Below, piece by piece: positions 23,147 to 37,655 of a stretch of DNA of 64,000 bases (position 1 is its first letter; every line of letters begins with the position of its first letter). The DNA is from Auanema rhodensis (Eukaryota; Nematoda; Chromadorea; Rhabditida; Rhabditidae): contig OZ059894.1 of the NCBI GenBank assembly GCA_964057225.1, positions 13,402,131 to 13,466,130 on the forward strand. The letters run 5' to 3'. The notes below the pieces were generated by a model, which was not told the DNA's origin, made no database searches, and saw only the letters and a program-made list of their open reading frames with translations. The position numbers were made by a program, and so were the translations under genes.

Positions 23147-26004
23147 TTAGTTAATATCATCATCTGTCATGTAATTCTTTACCATATAAGCGAACTCATC
23201 GTAATCAATTACACCGTTGCCATCAACATCAGCCTACAAGTTGTTTTTAAAATATCTGATTGTTATTGATATACTACTTCAAGAAATATTTCTTCTATTA
23301 TCTGGCTGTCTGTAATATCTCCCAGTTCACGTAAAATATATTGAAAATCCCTTTTAGAAATCGAACCTGATTCAGACTGAAAATAGGATAAAATAATTGC
23401 TCAAACATCGTAAAAAAATTTTTAGTATTGGAAATGTATATCTTGTTACTGTTATTTATTAGAAAGATCGGAAATCCAAAAGAAAGGAATTGTTAAGCAG
23501 AACTCGAATGAAACTTAATATATTTGGCGGTATTTCTTGCGAAACGTTCTTATAATCTTTGAAGAATATTCATTGTTTCTTCAGATTGCTTGTTTCGTTC
23601 TTCGTTAGAACCAAAAAACTCAATTAATGGAGAAACTGTGTACACGAAAAATATGATTTATTTTTCTCATGTCTTTGTTCGGAGTAATTTTAACACTTCT
23701 CCCGTTGAAGAAATCTTAAATCGCTTCAAATCTCGTTATCTTCTTATAAAGAATTCGAAAAATTGTCTTTTTTGTTACAACTTGAATATTACAAAGAAAA
23801 ACTATTCACTGTTTGAATCTAGGATATTTAAAATTATACTAGACAGTAGTGCTTTTTCACTAATCCTTCAGAAGAAAAATACCAGTCGTTTGAAAATGAT
23901 AAATCGTATATGTAAGTTATACATTTTAAATAAAGATGTCAAATCTTTAAACCTACTCTGTCAAAAATAGTGAAGCATTCCTTTACAACTTCATTCCAAC
24001 TTCTTTTTTTCATATATAAACGACGCATAACTATACAAAATTCATCAAAATCTATTTGATGATTGCCACGTTGATCAACCTAAAAAAAAGCTTCAATAAA
24101 CATTATACATTTAACAGGATAAAGATAAATATCTAAGTATATACCTCATCAATTATTTTGTCCAGTTCGTCTCTTGTTTGGTCTAAACCCAAGTTGCGAA
24201 TAGCAGTTTCCAGCTCATCTAATGCAATGGCACCGCTTCTATCTGTAGTGCACAAAATAATAAAAGAGAACCTCAAAGAAAAAGTACCTGTATCAAACAT
24301 GTTAAAGACTTGCCGATATTCTGCTAACTCTTCTTCCGTGTACGTATCCATCGATTCTTTAAGAAGAAGCTCAGTTTGTCCATTACTAGATGTGTTCATG
24401 TCATTACGATCGGAGTGCAATTTTAGCTAAAAAAGATCTATTTGAATTCTTTAAATATAGCTTTTGCTTTAATAATTTTTTTCAATTTTTATATTAAAAT
24501 ATATCCAATTCTTTCCGGATTTTATTATGCACAATCGACTATTACATGATGCGTGAAATTGACTCATTCTTTATTACCGGATATAATCGGATTTCAACAT
24601 ATATCTGAACAATATCACAGAAACACCCCTATATAGCATATATAAAATATGAATATTAGAAAGCATTTAACGTAAATTAAAGGGAAAACTAAACCTTTCT
24701 GAATGAGCCCTGTGTTAATAAGGCACGTGGTGAATTGAAGCAACCGTTAGCAACCATTTTCGAGGACCCAATTTTAAGTCTGCGAAAAGACATTTTTGGT
24801 CAAAAGTAATTAATGGTAGACCAAAGAATAGAATAGGAGGATTTTATATTAGGTTAACTTGAAAATTAGGCTGTTTTGAGTTGAAATGCTTATGAGAAAC
24901 TGAGCACCAGGGTGGGTCTACCAGCGCTTGTAGTTTTAGCCACCTCAATACTTTCAACTCGCTATTGTTCATTCTTTCTTTTTCTATATTCCCTCTTTCG
25001 TTCAACAACACTCTACTTTTGGTTCTACCCGTTTTCTTTCCATCTCTGGCTCTTGCACTCTCTATAACACTATCTCCTTCTATTTTCATATATTTCACTC
25101 CTTTTTTTCTTTCTCTCTCTCTGTCTCTCTCAATTTCTCTTTCATTTATTGTCTTCCTCTTTCTGTCTCACACTCTCTCTCATTTTCTATCTTTTTTTTT
25201 TCTATTTTCATTCATTTTTTCTTACTTCACTTTCAATTCCACTATCTTCCTTTCTCACTTTTGCATTACTTTCAGCTATTGTCATTGTCTCATTTTCCAC
25301 ATAACTTTTCTCGCCTCTACTTTCTGATAGAACTCATCATGAAACTCGAATGAAACAAAAGCTTTTCAGCATTTTCACACTTTAATTGATCTAAAAAAGA
25401 AGGTACGGGACATTGAGAAGAAGACGATTTAACAAGGAATAATGATAAGATGGATTTAAATGACTAAAGGACAGCATTGAAAAATCGGAGATTGATTCTT
25501 ACGAGTAATACAAACGACTGTCAACTTCAAGCAACCACACTAGAATATCTATGACACAGCAACGACGTTGTCAAGGAGAATTTGAAATTAAGACAAAATA
25601 ATCACTATGCGAAATACAAGATTTTGAAGGCAAGATATTGCAGAAATAGTATTATATAAGCAGTTCCATAGAAACCAGAAATTAACTAGTATATGGGAAT
25701 TTTGGCTGACAACCTTCGATAGATTATTTTTTTTAACTGTCAACATTCAGCGGAATAAATCTCTAGATTAATGCTACATTTTTTGTGACATTCAAACCAA
25801 ATAATTTTTCTTTTTTGAGATACAAATCATGAATTACAAAATTTAAATAAGAACATATTTTTTTTATTTCTGATTAAATAGCTTGTACTCTAAAATAAAA
25901 ATTTCACTAACCTTGATTGCTTCTATCATTGCGTTGCCTTTACCAGTAGGCTTGTCAGAGCTTTTGTGGCGCATTAGGCGGACTTGTCTAGCAGATAATG
26001 CCAT
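23147..26004 (-). CDS. EF-hand, calmodulin-related protein with N-terminal extension
   Basis: Calmodulin-like calcium sensor of the C. elegans CAL type. The core starts EEELAEYRQVFNMFDT, and four EF-hand regions follow. EF1 is DTDRSGAIALDE. EF2 is DQRGNHQIDFDE (Arg at position 3). EF3 is DRSESGSISKRD (Asp, not Glu, at position 12). EF4 is DVDGNGVIDYDE, which is canonical. It ends in NYMTDDDIN and TAA. An upstream exon (25912-26004), coding a basic stretch from MALSARQVRLM to MIEAIK, joins the next exon at 24428 in phase 0 across a 1.5-kb intron, so I place the start there. A shorter form could begin at the ATG at 24399. EF2 and EF3 may bind calcium poorly. A 0.6-kb intron between EF2 and EF3 holds an unexplained open frame. 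Confidence 0.82.
24960..25290 (+). repeat. Pyrimidine-rich low-complexity tract
   Basis: A roughly 330-bp stretch dominated by T and C with many CTCTCT and TTTTCT runs, within the long first intron of the EF-hand gene. The long open frames across it are a by-product of composition, not a gene. Confidence 0.85.
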
Positions 26005-27866
26005 TGATTGAGTGAAGCTATAGTTGAAAGCAAATAAATTGTTCTGTAACAAAAATTTTGTGTTTTTCTAATCATTACACAGAAAAATACGTAAATTAGG
26101 TATATGTTTATACGCATCTACATTTATAAATATATAATTAGAAATGTATATACATATGTAAATGTATTCATATCTCCATATTCATGAGCTCATTTTAAAT
26201 AATTGTTGACGTAATGTTTAGGATTGTTACGGCAGAAAAAAATAACATGGAAAAGGGGTAAAACTAGCGACTTTTCGATTATTATTTTACTAAAAGAGAA
26301 ATATAATGTGCTCAGAAAACCGTGTTTTTTTCGATCGTGAGAATAAAAAGGTTTTATAAGCATAAGATTATTTCCATCTTCAATTCATTTGATGTTTCTT
26401 CAATAACATAAGTATTGATTCAAGATATACTTAACACAAAGGGAATATCATGCATTTTGTAAGAAATCTAACGACAAAAGATCATACAAAACTTCCACTG
26501 TTCCTCATGATAAAGGAGATATAATTTGTATAAGTTATATTTAAATTTATGCGTAAGCTAAATCTAAATCAAAAGTAAATGCTGGAAACTTCACTTATGA
26601 CTTACTTTAGTCTTAAATGCTAAAAGATAGGCGAAAGAACAAGCAAGGGTTTGAGGCACAACAATCAATACTAGTACTCTCCAACAATGAACAAAGCTTT
26701 TAATATGTCTTTGAAAGTTGCACCAACTTACTAAAATATCCCACATTTACCAGTACTGCTTTTATATCAGAATAAATAAATAAAACTGATATATGTGTTA
26801 TCATATCCTATATTTTATCACATTTAATAATAAGAGCTAAATCGTTGGTACCAAAATTAAATGTCACTGGGTTATCCACATCTGGAAATAAATCCGATAA
26901 TCTTCGTACCTAATTGTTCCCAAAACTATAATGAAATAATAAATAGACAAATTTGCCTACATAAGTATAATCGTGCTATTTGTTGGTAGATCTATAGACA
27001 GATTCCTGTTATCAAGAGCCTCTAAAAATACATCAGCTAGAAGGCAATTTTTAAAAATTTGTTAATTATCGTTTATCTCTTTCCCATTTACACAATCACT
27101 GGAATTTTCCAACTTAGAGAACGCAATTAAAACACACGATTATTTTTTTTAACAAAAATATAGAACGAAACTGCTTGATTTGATAAAAATTATCTTTCTT
27201 TATACGACATTTCTGAACATATACTACCATAAATTTATGATTCTCAAGTGCTCTATAACTTAACAGCATATCTGCATTTATTTTATTTTATTTTTCCAAA
27301 ATTCAAAATTTTCAAACTAATCTATGTTCTTCCACACATCAAAAACATGATTCTGAAATAATTTTCCGTTTCACAATTTAATTCTGCTCTATTTATCTTA
27401 ACATGGAAGATACAATATGCATTAACTTATCAGAATGCACATCAAACTATCTTCGGCTAAATCCACTTTTTCTGTAGACCCAGACAGCCAAAAGATTTGC
27501 TTGCTGTTTACGTTGTAAAGACAGTGCACTGGTCCGACGTTATTCAAGTCGAACCTACGGGTGCAGTGGTCGGAACGACTGCTTACAGATTTTTCATTGT
27601 TTATGCTCTTACGAATATTTTAAATGAATCGTTCAAGTTGAATATTATCAATGCTTGTACGCGATCGCCTTTTTATCTTATTGACAAAAGTGGTTTTTTA
27701 TTTCGCCCACTTTGGCATTTTCGATCTCTTCTTAAACTGCGTAGTTTTCGGAAATGTCGATTTTCTCAATACTGATTAAAAACTTATTTCTACACATCAT
27801 TACATAATATAATGTTTCTTTCACAGTCTGCGAAATATCATATAATTGTAATGCTTTATTCAGAAG
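26005..27866. other. Long intergenic region upstream of poly(A) polymerase
   Basis: Mostly very AT-rich sequence without genes. One island at about 27478-27775 is less AT-rich and begins after a TTTTCTGTAG acceptor. One frame there is cysteine-rich for about 44 codons and a second is open for about 93 codons without an ATG. I cannot assign either to a gene. Confidence 0.45.
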
Positions 27867-30619
<2,753 letters not shown>

Positions 30620-33268
30620 AACTTTTTTAATAATTTTTTTTGCAGGTTCATAGATATCTTAATTTTTAAAAGACACTTTCTGTGTTAATGCATCTTGAGT
30701 TTCGGACTTTTCCAATCTGTTCCTCGTCCAAACTTCTTTATTTTAATTATAGCGTAATAATATTTGGACTTAATTGTGTTTACCTCAAGTTTATGTTTTA
30801 ATCACCTGTTTTCTGCGCAGCTTATATTCCCTCCTACTTATTTTTATACCAGGAAACCGGTGATTTCAACATCTAATTTAATCTAGTTGCTATAAAGTAT
30901 GGGTAAACCCGTAACGCTCTTAATTTTCTGTGAGTTAGGTTTCTCTCCCTTTTATAGGTTCCAATATATGTATAATACGTTCAGCTAAAAGCTTTGTTGT
31001 CCTTTTTATATTCACTATCAGCTTATATTGTCTTGACTGCGTGTTTAAATTATTTTGTTCCGCAGATTTATTCCTCCCATTTTGTATTATAATAATTATC
31101 AGAACTATCCCCTTTTCATGCTCTTACGGTTCCACCTCTCATTGTGGTTTTATTGCACGAAATTCCGATTTGTTCCGTTGTCGTGCATTACTGCATTTTC
31201 ATATGATCTTCATGTATTAGTAATCATCACTAAGAATAAATGCTGTCAAGATTACTATTCCATAATTATTTGAATTTCTGCAGTTATTGTTATTATTATC
31301 GAGTTTTAATAAAAATTTAAACCATAAAGTACTTCTTAACTTTTTCTTTCCCATTCTTGTAGTTTAATATCTAGAAAAAAATTTATATGTTGAAATTGCT
31401 GTTGGAATTCACTTCAATGGTTTCCAAAAATTAGATTTATTGAAAAAAAAAAGAAATTTCTCTTGAGACATCAATCATTCAGTACATCTGGCTAGACTTG
31501 TTTATTTTTGTCACTCCCTCTTAGTCATTATTTGAACTACTGCCTCATTTTGAATGATTCAAACATCCATATTTTAAGACTTATGTGGTATGTTTTTTTG
31601 CTTACTAAGGTGCAGAATATATCTTTGAAATAATCATTTTAAGTAGCTGTTTAATTTATTCCAAACTTTACTTTTCAACGAAATGATGTGAATAAGATCA
31701 AAACAAAAATTGACGTCACTAAGTTTTAACTTGTGTTCTCGCAGAGTTTTTTTTTAATGAGTCATACTTCACTAATTTTTATTACGCCTCATTCAAACTT
31801 GAAACTATCATCTTTATGTGTAGTTCTAGGTTGTGTAGCCTTTTTGACAATTTTCGGCGGGAACATTGCTATTTCAAATGTGCGTCGGCTGACCGGCCGC
31901 GGTCGCGCAGGACTGTTCCAGGCTGGCCGGACCTCGATTTGTCATAAGAATGTTATTGATCCGTCTCGATTATGAGGCTACTTCTCGTCTTTCCCACTCC
32001 CTTATCATCGTTTAATTCTGCCATTCTTAAAATTTCTCAATATCTTTAATTTTTTCAGATTTCAGGGTTAAAGCGTATCGACTGCTTTTTCTTCCCTCCT
32101 TTTTTAACAGACAATCATTGCAATTTTTGACTGTTTATTTCTATGGCATTGTGGACAATTTCTGATTTGAACACACATAGACATATATGTGGAATTATAT
32201 CTGTTTTATAAAAATAGATAAGATTTTACAATATCGATTAGTTCTACTCATTTTTTAAAAAAAATTGTTTTTATGTGCTAAATGCTTTTAAAGTTGCCGA
32301 GCAATAGTTTTCTTGTCAACAAATTGGTCATATTAAACTATTTTTTCATCTGCTTAATGTTCTTATGGTTTTTATAATCATACCAACACGTTTCGAGAAT
32401 TTTGGTTAAAAATCTCATCAGTAGTTTTGTTTTTTGAAGTATCCTGGTTACCCGACGAAACAGATGATAGTTATTGATATGGATTCCATGTATATTTTCT
32501 CCTGATTGTAAGAAAATATGCTTGTCCTCATGCCAGACAAACTAACGATGTTTTTGAATGAAATGTTTCTGTTGCAATTAGCTTTCTTTTAATTTCTCAC
32601 ATTTATAACATCACAACCTCTTATTATTATATTGACAGCCTTACCAATATCTATTTGACAGCCGCATGTTTCATGTCTTCATGAAGACGCTTAAGCAGAT
32701 GAGTATTTGTTTCTTTGGTGTATCCTAAAATATTTGTGGAGTGTATATCAATTGTCGAATATTCTGCGAATACTGTTTTTTTCCATTAGTGTAACCAACT
32801 TGACATACATTATATTAATTTTTATTCTGAGTGCCCAATACCTTATTTTTGGTTTTAAAAACTTTTGCTTGCTCAACTGGCTCATTCTTTTATTTTTTTT
32901 CTTTACAATCTTGCAAATACAAAAAAAAGCAAAAGTGACCACATTCCAGGTCAGCTGTCTCTGCTTTCAGCTATTTATTTTCCTCATACCTAAGAGCTAG
33001 CAATGCATCATCGGTTATCCTTCAATTACTTTTTTTAATCTTGCTAGGTTTTATCTATGTATATAGTTTGTCACTTCAATTGTTTTAACTATTCTACTCT
33101 TTTCATTTTACATCACAAAATTTCGTTTACCGGTTATGTTCTTGAACATTTGATTAATAGAGTATATTTTTATAATTTTTAGTATTCATTTCCAGACTTA
33201 AGATATTTGTAATTCTAAATATTTTATTCTTGCAATAGACGAATAGCTTATAGTAATGCTTTTTTAGA
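30620..33268. other. Long T-rich intergenic/3' UTR region
   Basis: 2.6 kb between poly(A) polymerase and the RhoGAP gene. It is T-rich on the + strand, consistent with 3' UTR and spacer. Hydrophobic open frames (for example 32707-33000) follow from composition. The exception is a sharply GC-rich patch at about 31850-31945, open to a TGA at 31975. Confidence 0.5.
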
Positions 33269-36200
33269 ATGGTGAGTTTTAATTGAATTTTCCCCCATTA
33301 TATTATCAGTGATGTGTTCAGCCAGGCTTTCCTGTGATAGTTGGCCATAATGCGGGTAAACCGCCTGGAAATCAAACCGGACTCCACGGAAGTGTTCACA
33401 AATTGGGACATGTAACGTTTGTTGCTCTCGAACACCTTAAAATATTTTTTATAGGTTCGATCTGTCAATTTAGAAGTAGAAATATCCATTGATGCAGTTA
33501 ATTCCGGAGAATCCGTCGGCGGTATCACTAAGATCCAGCTAAAAGATGTTCCCTTGTAAATTCTTATAGAAACTTTTTATGTGATATAATGCTTTTTAGA
33601 TTTTTAATTAATGCTTTCAAAATAATCAGCCAGTCCTCAAGTTTAAATATGGAAGGCCTTTTCCGAAAAGAAGGAAATGCTGCCAGGATCAATCGGAATA
33701 ATTTGGTTTTTATTGAACTTTGTAATTAACTTCATATTCCGTGTTTCAGGCCTTGTATACAGGGGAAATAGAGTTCACCTCACATTCAGAAAGATTTACT
33801 GTTCATGATATCTGTTCCATGGTTAAACGATTCTTTCGAGACCTCAAAGTTCCTTTAATTTACGGACTGCCCTTGAAAAAAAAGTTGTTTGCCCTCGTTC
33901 AGAAGAGTCTAACTGAAGATGTTTGAAGCTTTAAACATAATCTAATAATTGTTCTATTTAGGTTACCAGAATAGATATCACATCACTGTTTGATGCTAAA
34001 AGGGATGAAAATGGAAAATTAGTAGCTCCACTTGAACAATCGCATTTGGGAACACTCGGTTTTTTAATGCGACAGTTGCACTATGTATCATATGTTAGTC
34101 TTTTTTTATTTATTTTAGAGTTTTTCAGATCGCCCAACATTCCTCACAGCATCAAATGACTGTAGAGAATCTCGCCACTATTTTTGCCCCATCCTTATTT
34201 CGTGACGAAGCTCCAAGGAAAAAACCTAAAGACGGTAGACGTGGATCTCATGTATGTGCGGAATCACATGAAATTTGAATTAAAATTCTTTACAGGAGGA
34301 TTTGTTAAACAGTGCCAGATCAGAAACTGATCTGCGAATTGCTGCAGTAAAAATTTTAATAGAAAAAGCCAATTGGATTGGTCTCCCAACTAATTTTTAC
34401 CTAACTAGTGGAAAACAAAGAAGTGCCTCTTTGGCTCCAACATCTCCGAGGTACATTGAGTGTATGGAGGAAATAGATAATCTTATTTAGATACCCTCTT
34501 GTTCATGATATGGTTAATGTTACAAAAGAGAACATGAAAATCACATCAAAAAGACAATCTATGAAACTACCTCGATCTAAAGAAGATAATAGTCACGGCG
34601 TGAAAGCTAATGAAAGAAGATCGTCCTCGACACTGAGAGAGCTGTTTTCATTTAATAGACTTCGCCGTAGAAGCAACAGTAGAGAGCGAGTTCCAGATCG
34701 AAGGAGAACGGTTTTCAGCTTTAACATTCTTTTGCATTTGTTTTTTTTTTCAGGTTGAGGTGAAGAGTACCATTTATCCTCCAATTCCGCAACCTAAGCA
34801 ACATTCGAAACCACCATCTCCAGCTCAAAAATTCACTTTGGATATCGAAGATGAAAGTACTCCTGTTCCAGTAGTTTTTTTTTCTTTAAATGTATCTTAG
34901 CATTTTTTTTCTAGAAGTCAAGTTCGCAGAGCAATTCTTCATCCTCAAGACTCTCAAGAAGTCAGCAACAGCGAAGAGGCCGACAACCTACTCCCGGGCC
35001 ATCAGAAAAAGTGCTGAAATTTTAATTTCAAATTTATAAGTTGTATTTTAGGCTACTGATGTGGATACTACTCCTTTGAGAACAAGCCGTTTAAAAAAAA
35101 CGGGTACCAGGCAGTCAACATCATCTTCTGATGTTATCAGTGAACAAAAAAGCAAGCCTGTAGTTTTGACTCAAAACAGTCCTGAAATTAATAGTGCTAC
35201 TATTTACAGATAGTTGCCAGGGATCATCCAGATTCGATGTTTGGTGAAGACGCGTTTGACGCAGATTTAAGAAAAGAACGACAGCTTCAAAGGAGGAGGC
35301 GTCATACTACGCCAGTGAAGACTAATGCTCTGAGGTTTTCATGCGTTGAAATTATGTTTTTTTAATATTTTATTTTTCAGAAGGAACCAACCTAATTCAC
35401 AGCACTCCGGTTTGCGCTTACCGAAACGACGAGTAACCCTCACTGCCCGCGAGGAACAGGAGAAAGAAGTAGGGTATGACAATATTTCAAAATCTAAAAA
35501 TGGGGTTCAGAATGATCCGAAGAGAAGGAGTCTTTCTGCTGATCGCAGCTATATTCAAGATTTAGAAGACATTGATCATTGTAATGACAGTCTGAACTCG
35601 ACCACCGATATCCTCGAGCAAGTAAAAAACTTGTTATGTTTCTTTCCATTTGTGTATCGACATTGCAGAGAGGATATGAATCTAGAATGCGTAGGTTACG
35701 AATGAACAGGCGGAAAGAGAATTCTTTATTAAATTCGTCTGGAAAGTTGGTGGATGTAGCAACTTCTCCTATGGTTGTGATTGCTAATGAAAATGTAAAG
35801 TTTTTTTTATTGCATTTGTCACAATTTCAATTCAGACCACAACACCTTTGCGAAGTGTTGGTTCTGCCACAATTAGTGAAAAGGTTGTTATTTCTACTGA
35901 TAACGAAGTAACATCTCAGCAGCTTCTACAGCAATTATATACACCACGCTCAATTGATCTAACAGATTCAGCAGAGAAAAAGTCAAAATTTGGTTTACTA
36001 AACTATTTAATTTATTGCTGTGTTTTTAGTTCTCCAACACAGTCACCAGTTAATACTGAATTACCACAATCATCTCCTGTGGTGTTATACTCAGGTATTT
36101 GCATCGCCTTTTCAAAATATAAAATATATTTAAGTGGTAAATAATCCTCCCGTAATAGAGGTTATGTCTCCTGATCCACCACCTTTACCAGGAGCTCCCC

Positions 36201-37034
36201 CTCCTCCTGCGAGTACATCTGGGTTTCGTCCACAGTTGGCAGCTCAGCATTCCCTCGACTCTCAAATGAGTCGTGTTCCTGTAAATTCTATTTGCTTTTT
36301 CTTGTTACTTTTTCTTTTAGATTGCTAAACCCCCTCTTCAAAAAATGATCTCAGCTGACCGAAAAGAGAAGCCTACTATTATGCCAAAGCCAGTATCACT
36401 TAACAAGGTTTGATATAGATTTTGTATCTGTTCTTCAAAAGCCTACTTAAGAATTCACCTTTACAACGACGAGGTGTTTCCCTATCATGCATTGGACAGC
36501 CTGATTCCCCTATTCGATCTGTAGGGGACGATGACTTTGCTGATTCTGATGCTATTCGCCAGAAAATTTTATCGTCTACCTCAGGAGATTGGGTATTTTT
36601 GAAAATCTCATTAATGAATATAAACAATGATATCATTTAGAATATGGGTTCCAGGAAAGCTTTAGACCAAAGGCCATCAGTTGCTTTCATTAGAAATAAT
36701 AATTGTGGAATGGTTAGAGAACGTGTTAATTTGTTCAGTCAAATGAATGTAATGGAAACTATTAGTGGACGGGTATGTAGAACAATTGGTTGGATGTAAT
36801 TAATCATATATTTTAGTCATCCGCCATGTCTAACCGTACCTCCCTAGGAGGAAATTCAACTATAAGCGATCATGATGATATCAAACCGTCTGCTCCTCCG
36901 GTCGGTCATGGCATATCCATGGGTCGAAGGTATACTACCGTTATATGTTTTGAAATACTCCTTCATTCAGATCCACATCCTCAATGCTATCTAATGCATA
37001 CATATCTCCAGGTGCTTCTCCTCGACCCACCTGA
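33269..37034 (+). CDS. RhoGAP of the ARHGAP11A (MP-GAP) / RGA-3/4 type
   Basis: GTPase-activating protein for Rho, probably acting on cortical RhoA in cytokinesis and polarity as RGA-3/4 and MP-GAP do (family knowledge). The RhoGAP domain is N-terminal: VPLFLINAFKIISQSSSLNM, EGLFRKEGNAARI (arginine finger in LFRKEG), FTVHDICSMVKRFFRDLKVP, and VENLATIFAPSLFRDE with the conserved NLAxxFAPSL. After it comes a long tail without domains, rich in Ser, Arg and Pro. The tail includes FSFNRLRRRSNSRERVPDRR, RLPKRRVTLTAREEQEKE and a formin-type proline run (PDPPPLPGAPPPP). The start is a lone ATG exon (33269-33271) followed by GTGAG; the next exon begins PGFPVIVG and stays in frame. More than a dozen introns; tail joins are approximate. 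Confidence 0.88.
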
Positions 37035-37655
37035 GTCATCTAATGTAGATAAATCTAATTCGTGTTGTTTAAAGTCGGGAGCATTCATCCCGGTGTCAAA
37101 TGTTGATTATAGTTTTGTTGGTCCAAGTAATCAACTTTTGTTTATTTATTGACTATTAATTCAATAAAACAATATCGAATCTTACAATAATTTTATATAT
37201 TTTTAAAGTTTTATCCCTTCTAAGTTTAAGATGCCGAATTTGTTATAGAATGGTAATATTATTACATTATATTTATTTCGTTGGTCAATATTTCGTAATT
37301 CATTCATTTTGCTTTTCTAATCACTTCCTCACTACATTCGGCTTTATATCATTAAAACCTTCATCAACGAATCGAAATAAAACATAATATTATTGGTGCT
37401 TGCCTGCTGCTAGTTATTATATAATTTTAGCATAAAATAAAGCCTGTCAGGGGGCTGAGAGCATAGCTCATTTTCCTTTCTCCGGTTCTCTTCTTGGTTG
37501 TAAGTATTTCGCTTATAATCCGCTTCTCATTTGGTGAAAGCAGAACCTTTCACTACGTTGTCATGGAAACCTGACGAAGGAGACGCTCCCGCAAGAAACT
37601 TCTACTGCTCTTATCGATTGTCAGAAGCTTTGAACAGCTAACTGACTTGTTTAAA
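37035..37655. other. Intergenic between RhoGAP and CFAP36
   Basis: About 620 bp holding the RhoGAP 3' UTR (AATAAA near 37162) and the upstream region of CFAP36. No exon seen. A short CG-richer patch precedes the CFAP36 start. Confidence 0.5.

Noticed and set aside
24965-25327. 120-codon open frame rich in Phe, Leu and Ser
   Set aside because: Lies in a CT-rich low-complexity tract; open frames are expected there by composition.
32707-33000. Hydrophobic 97-codon open frame resembling a membrane protein
   Set aside because: T-rich spacer always reads Phe/Leu/Ile; no codon bias, splice partners or family match.
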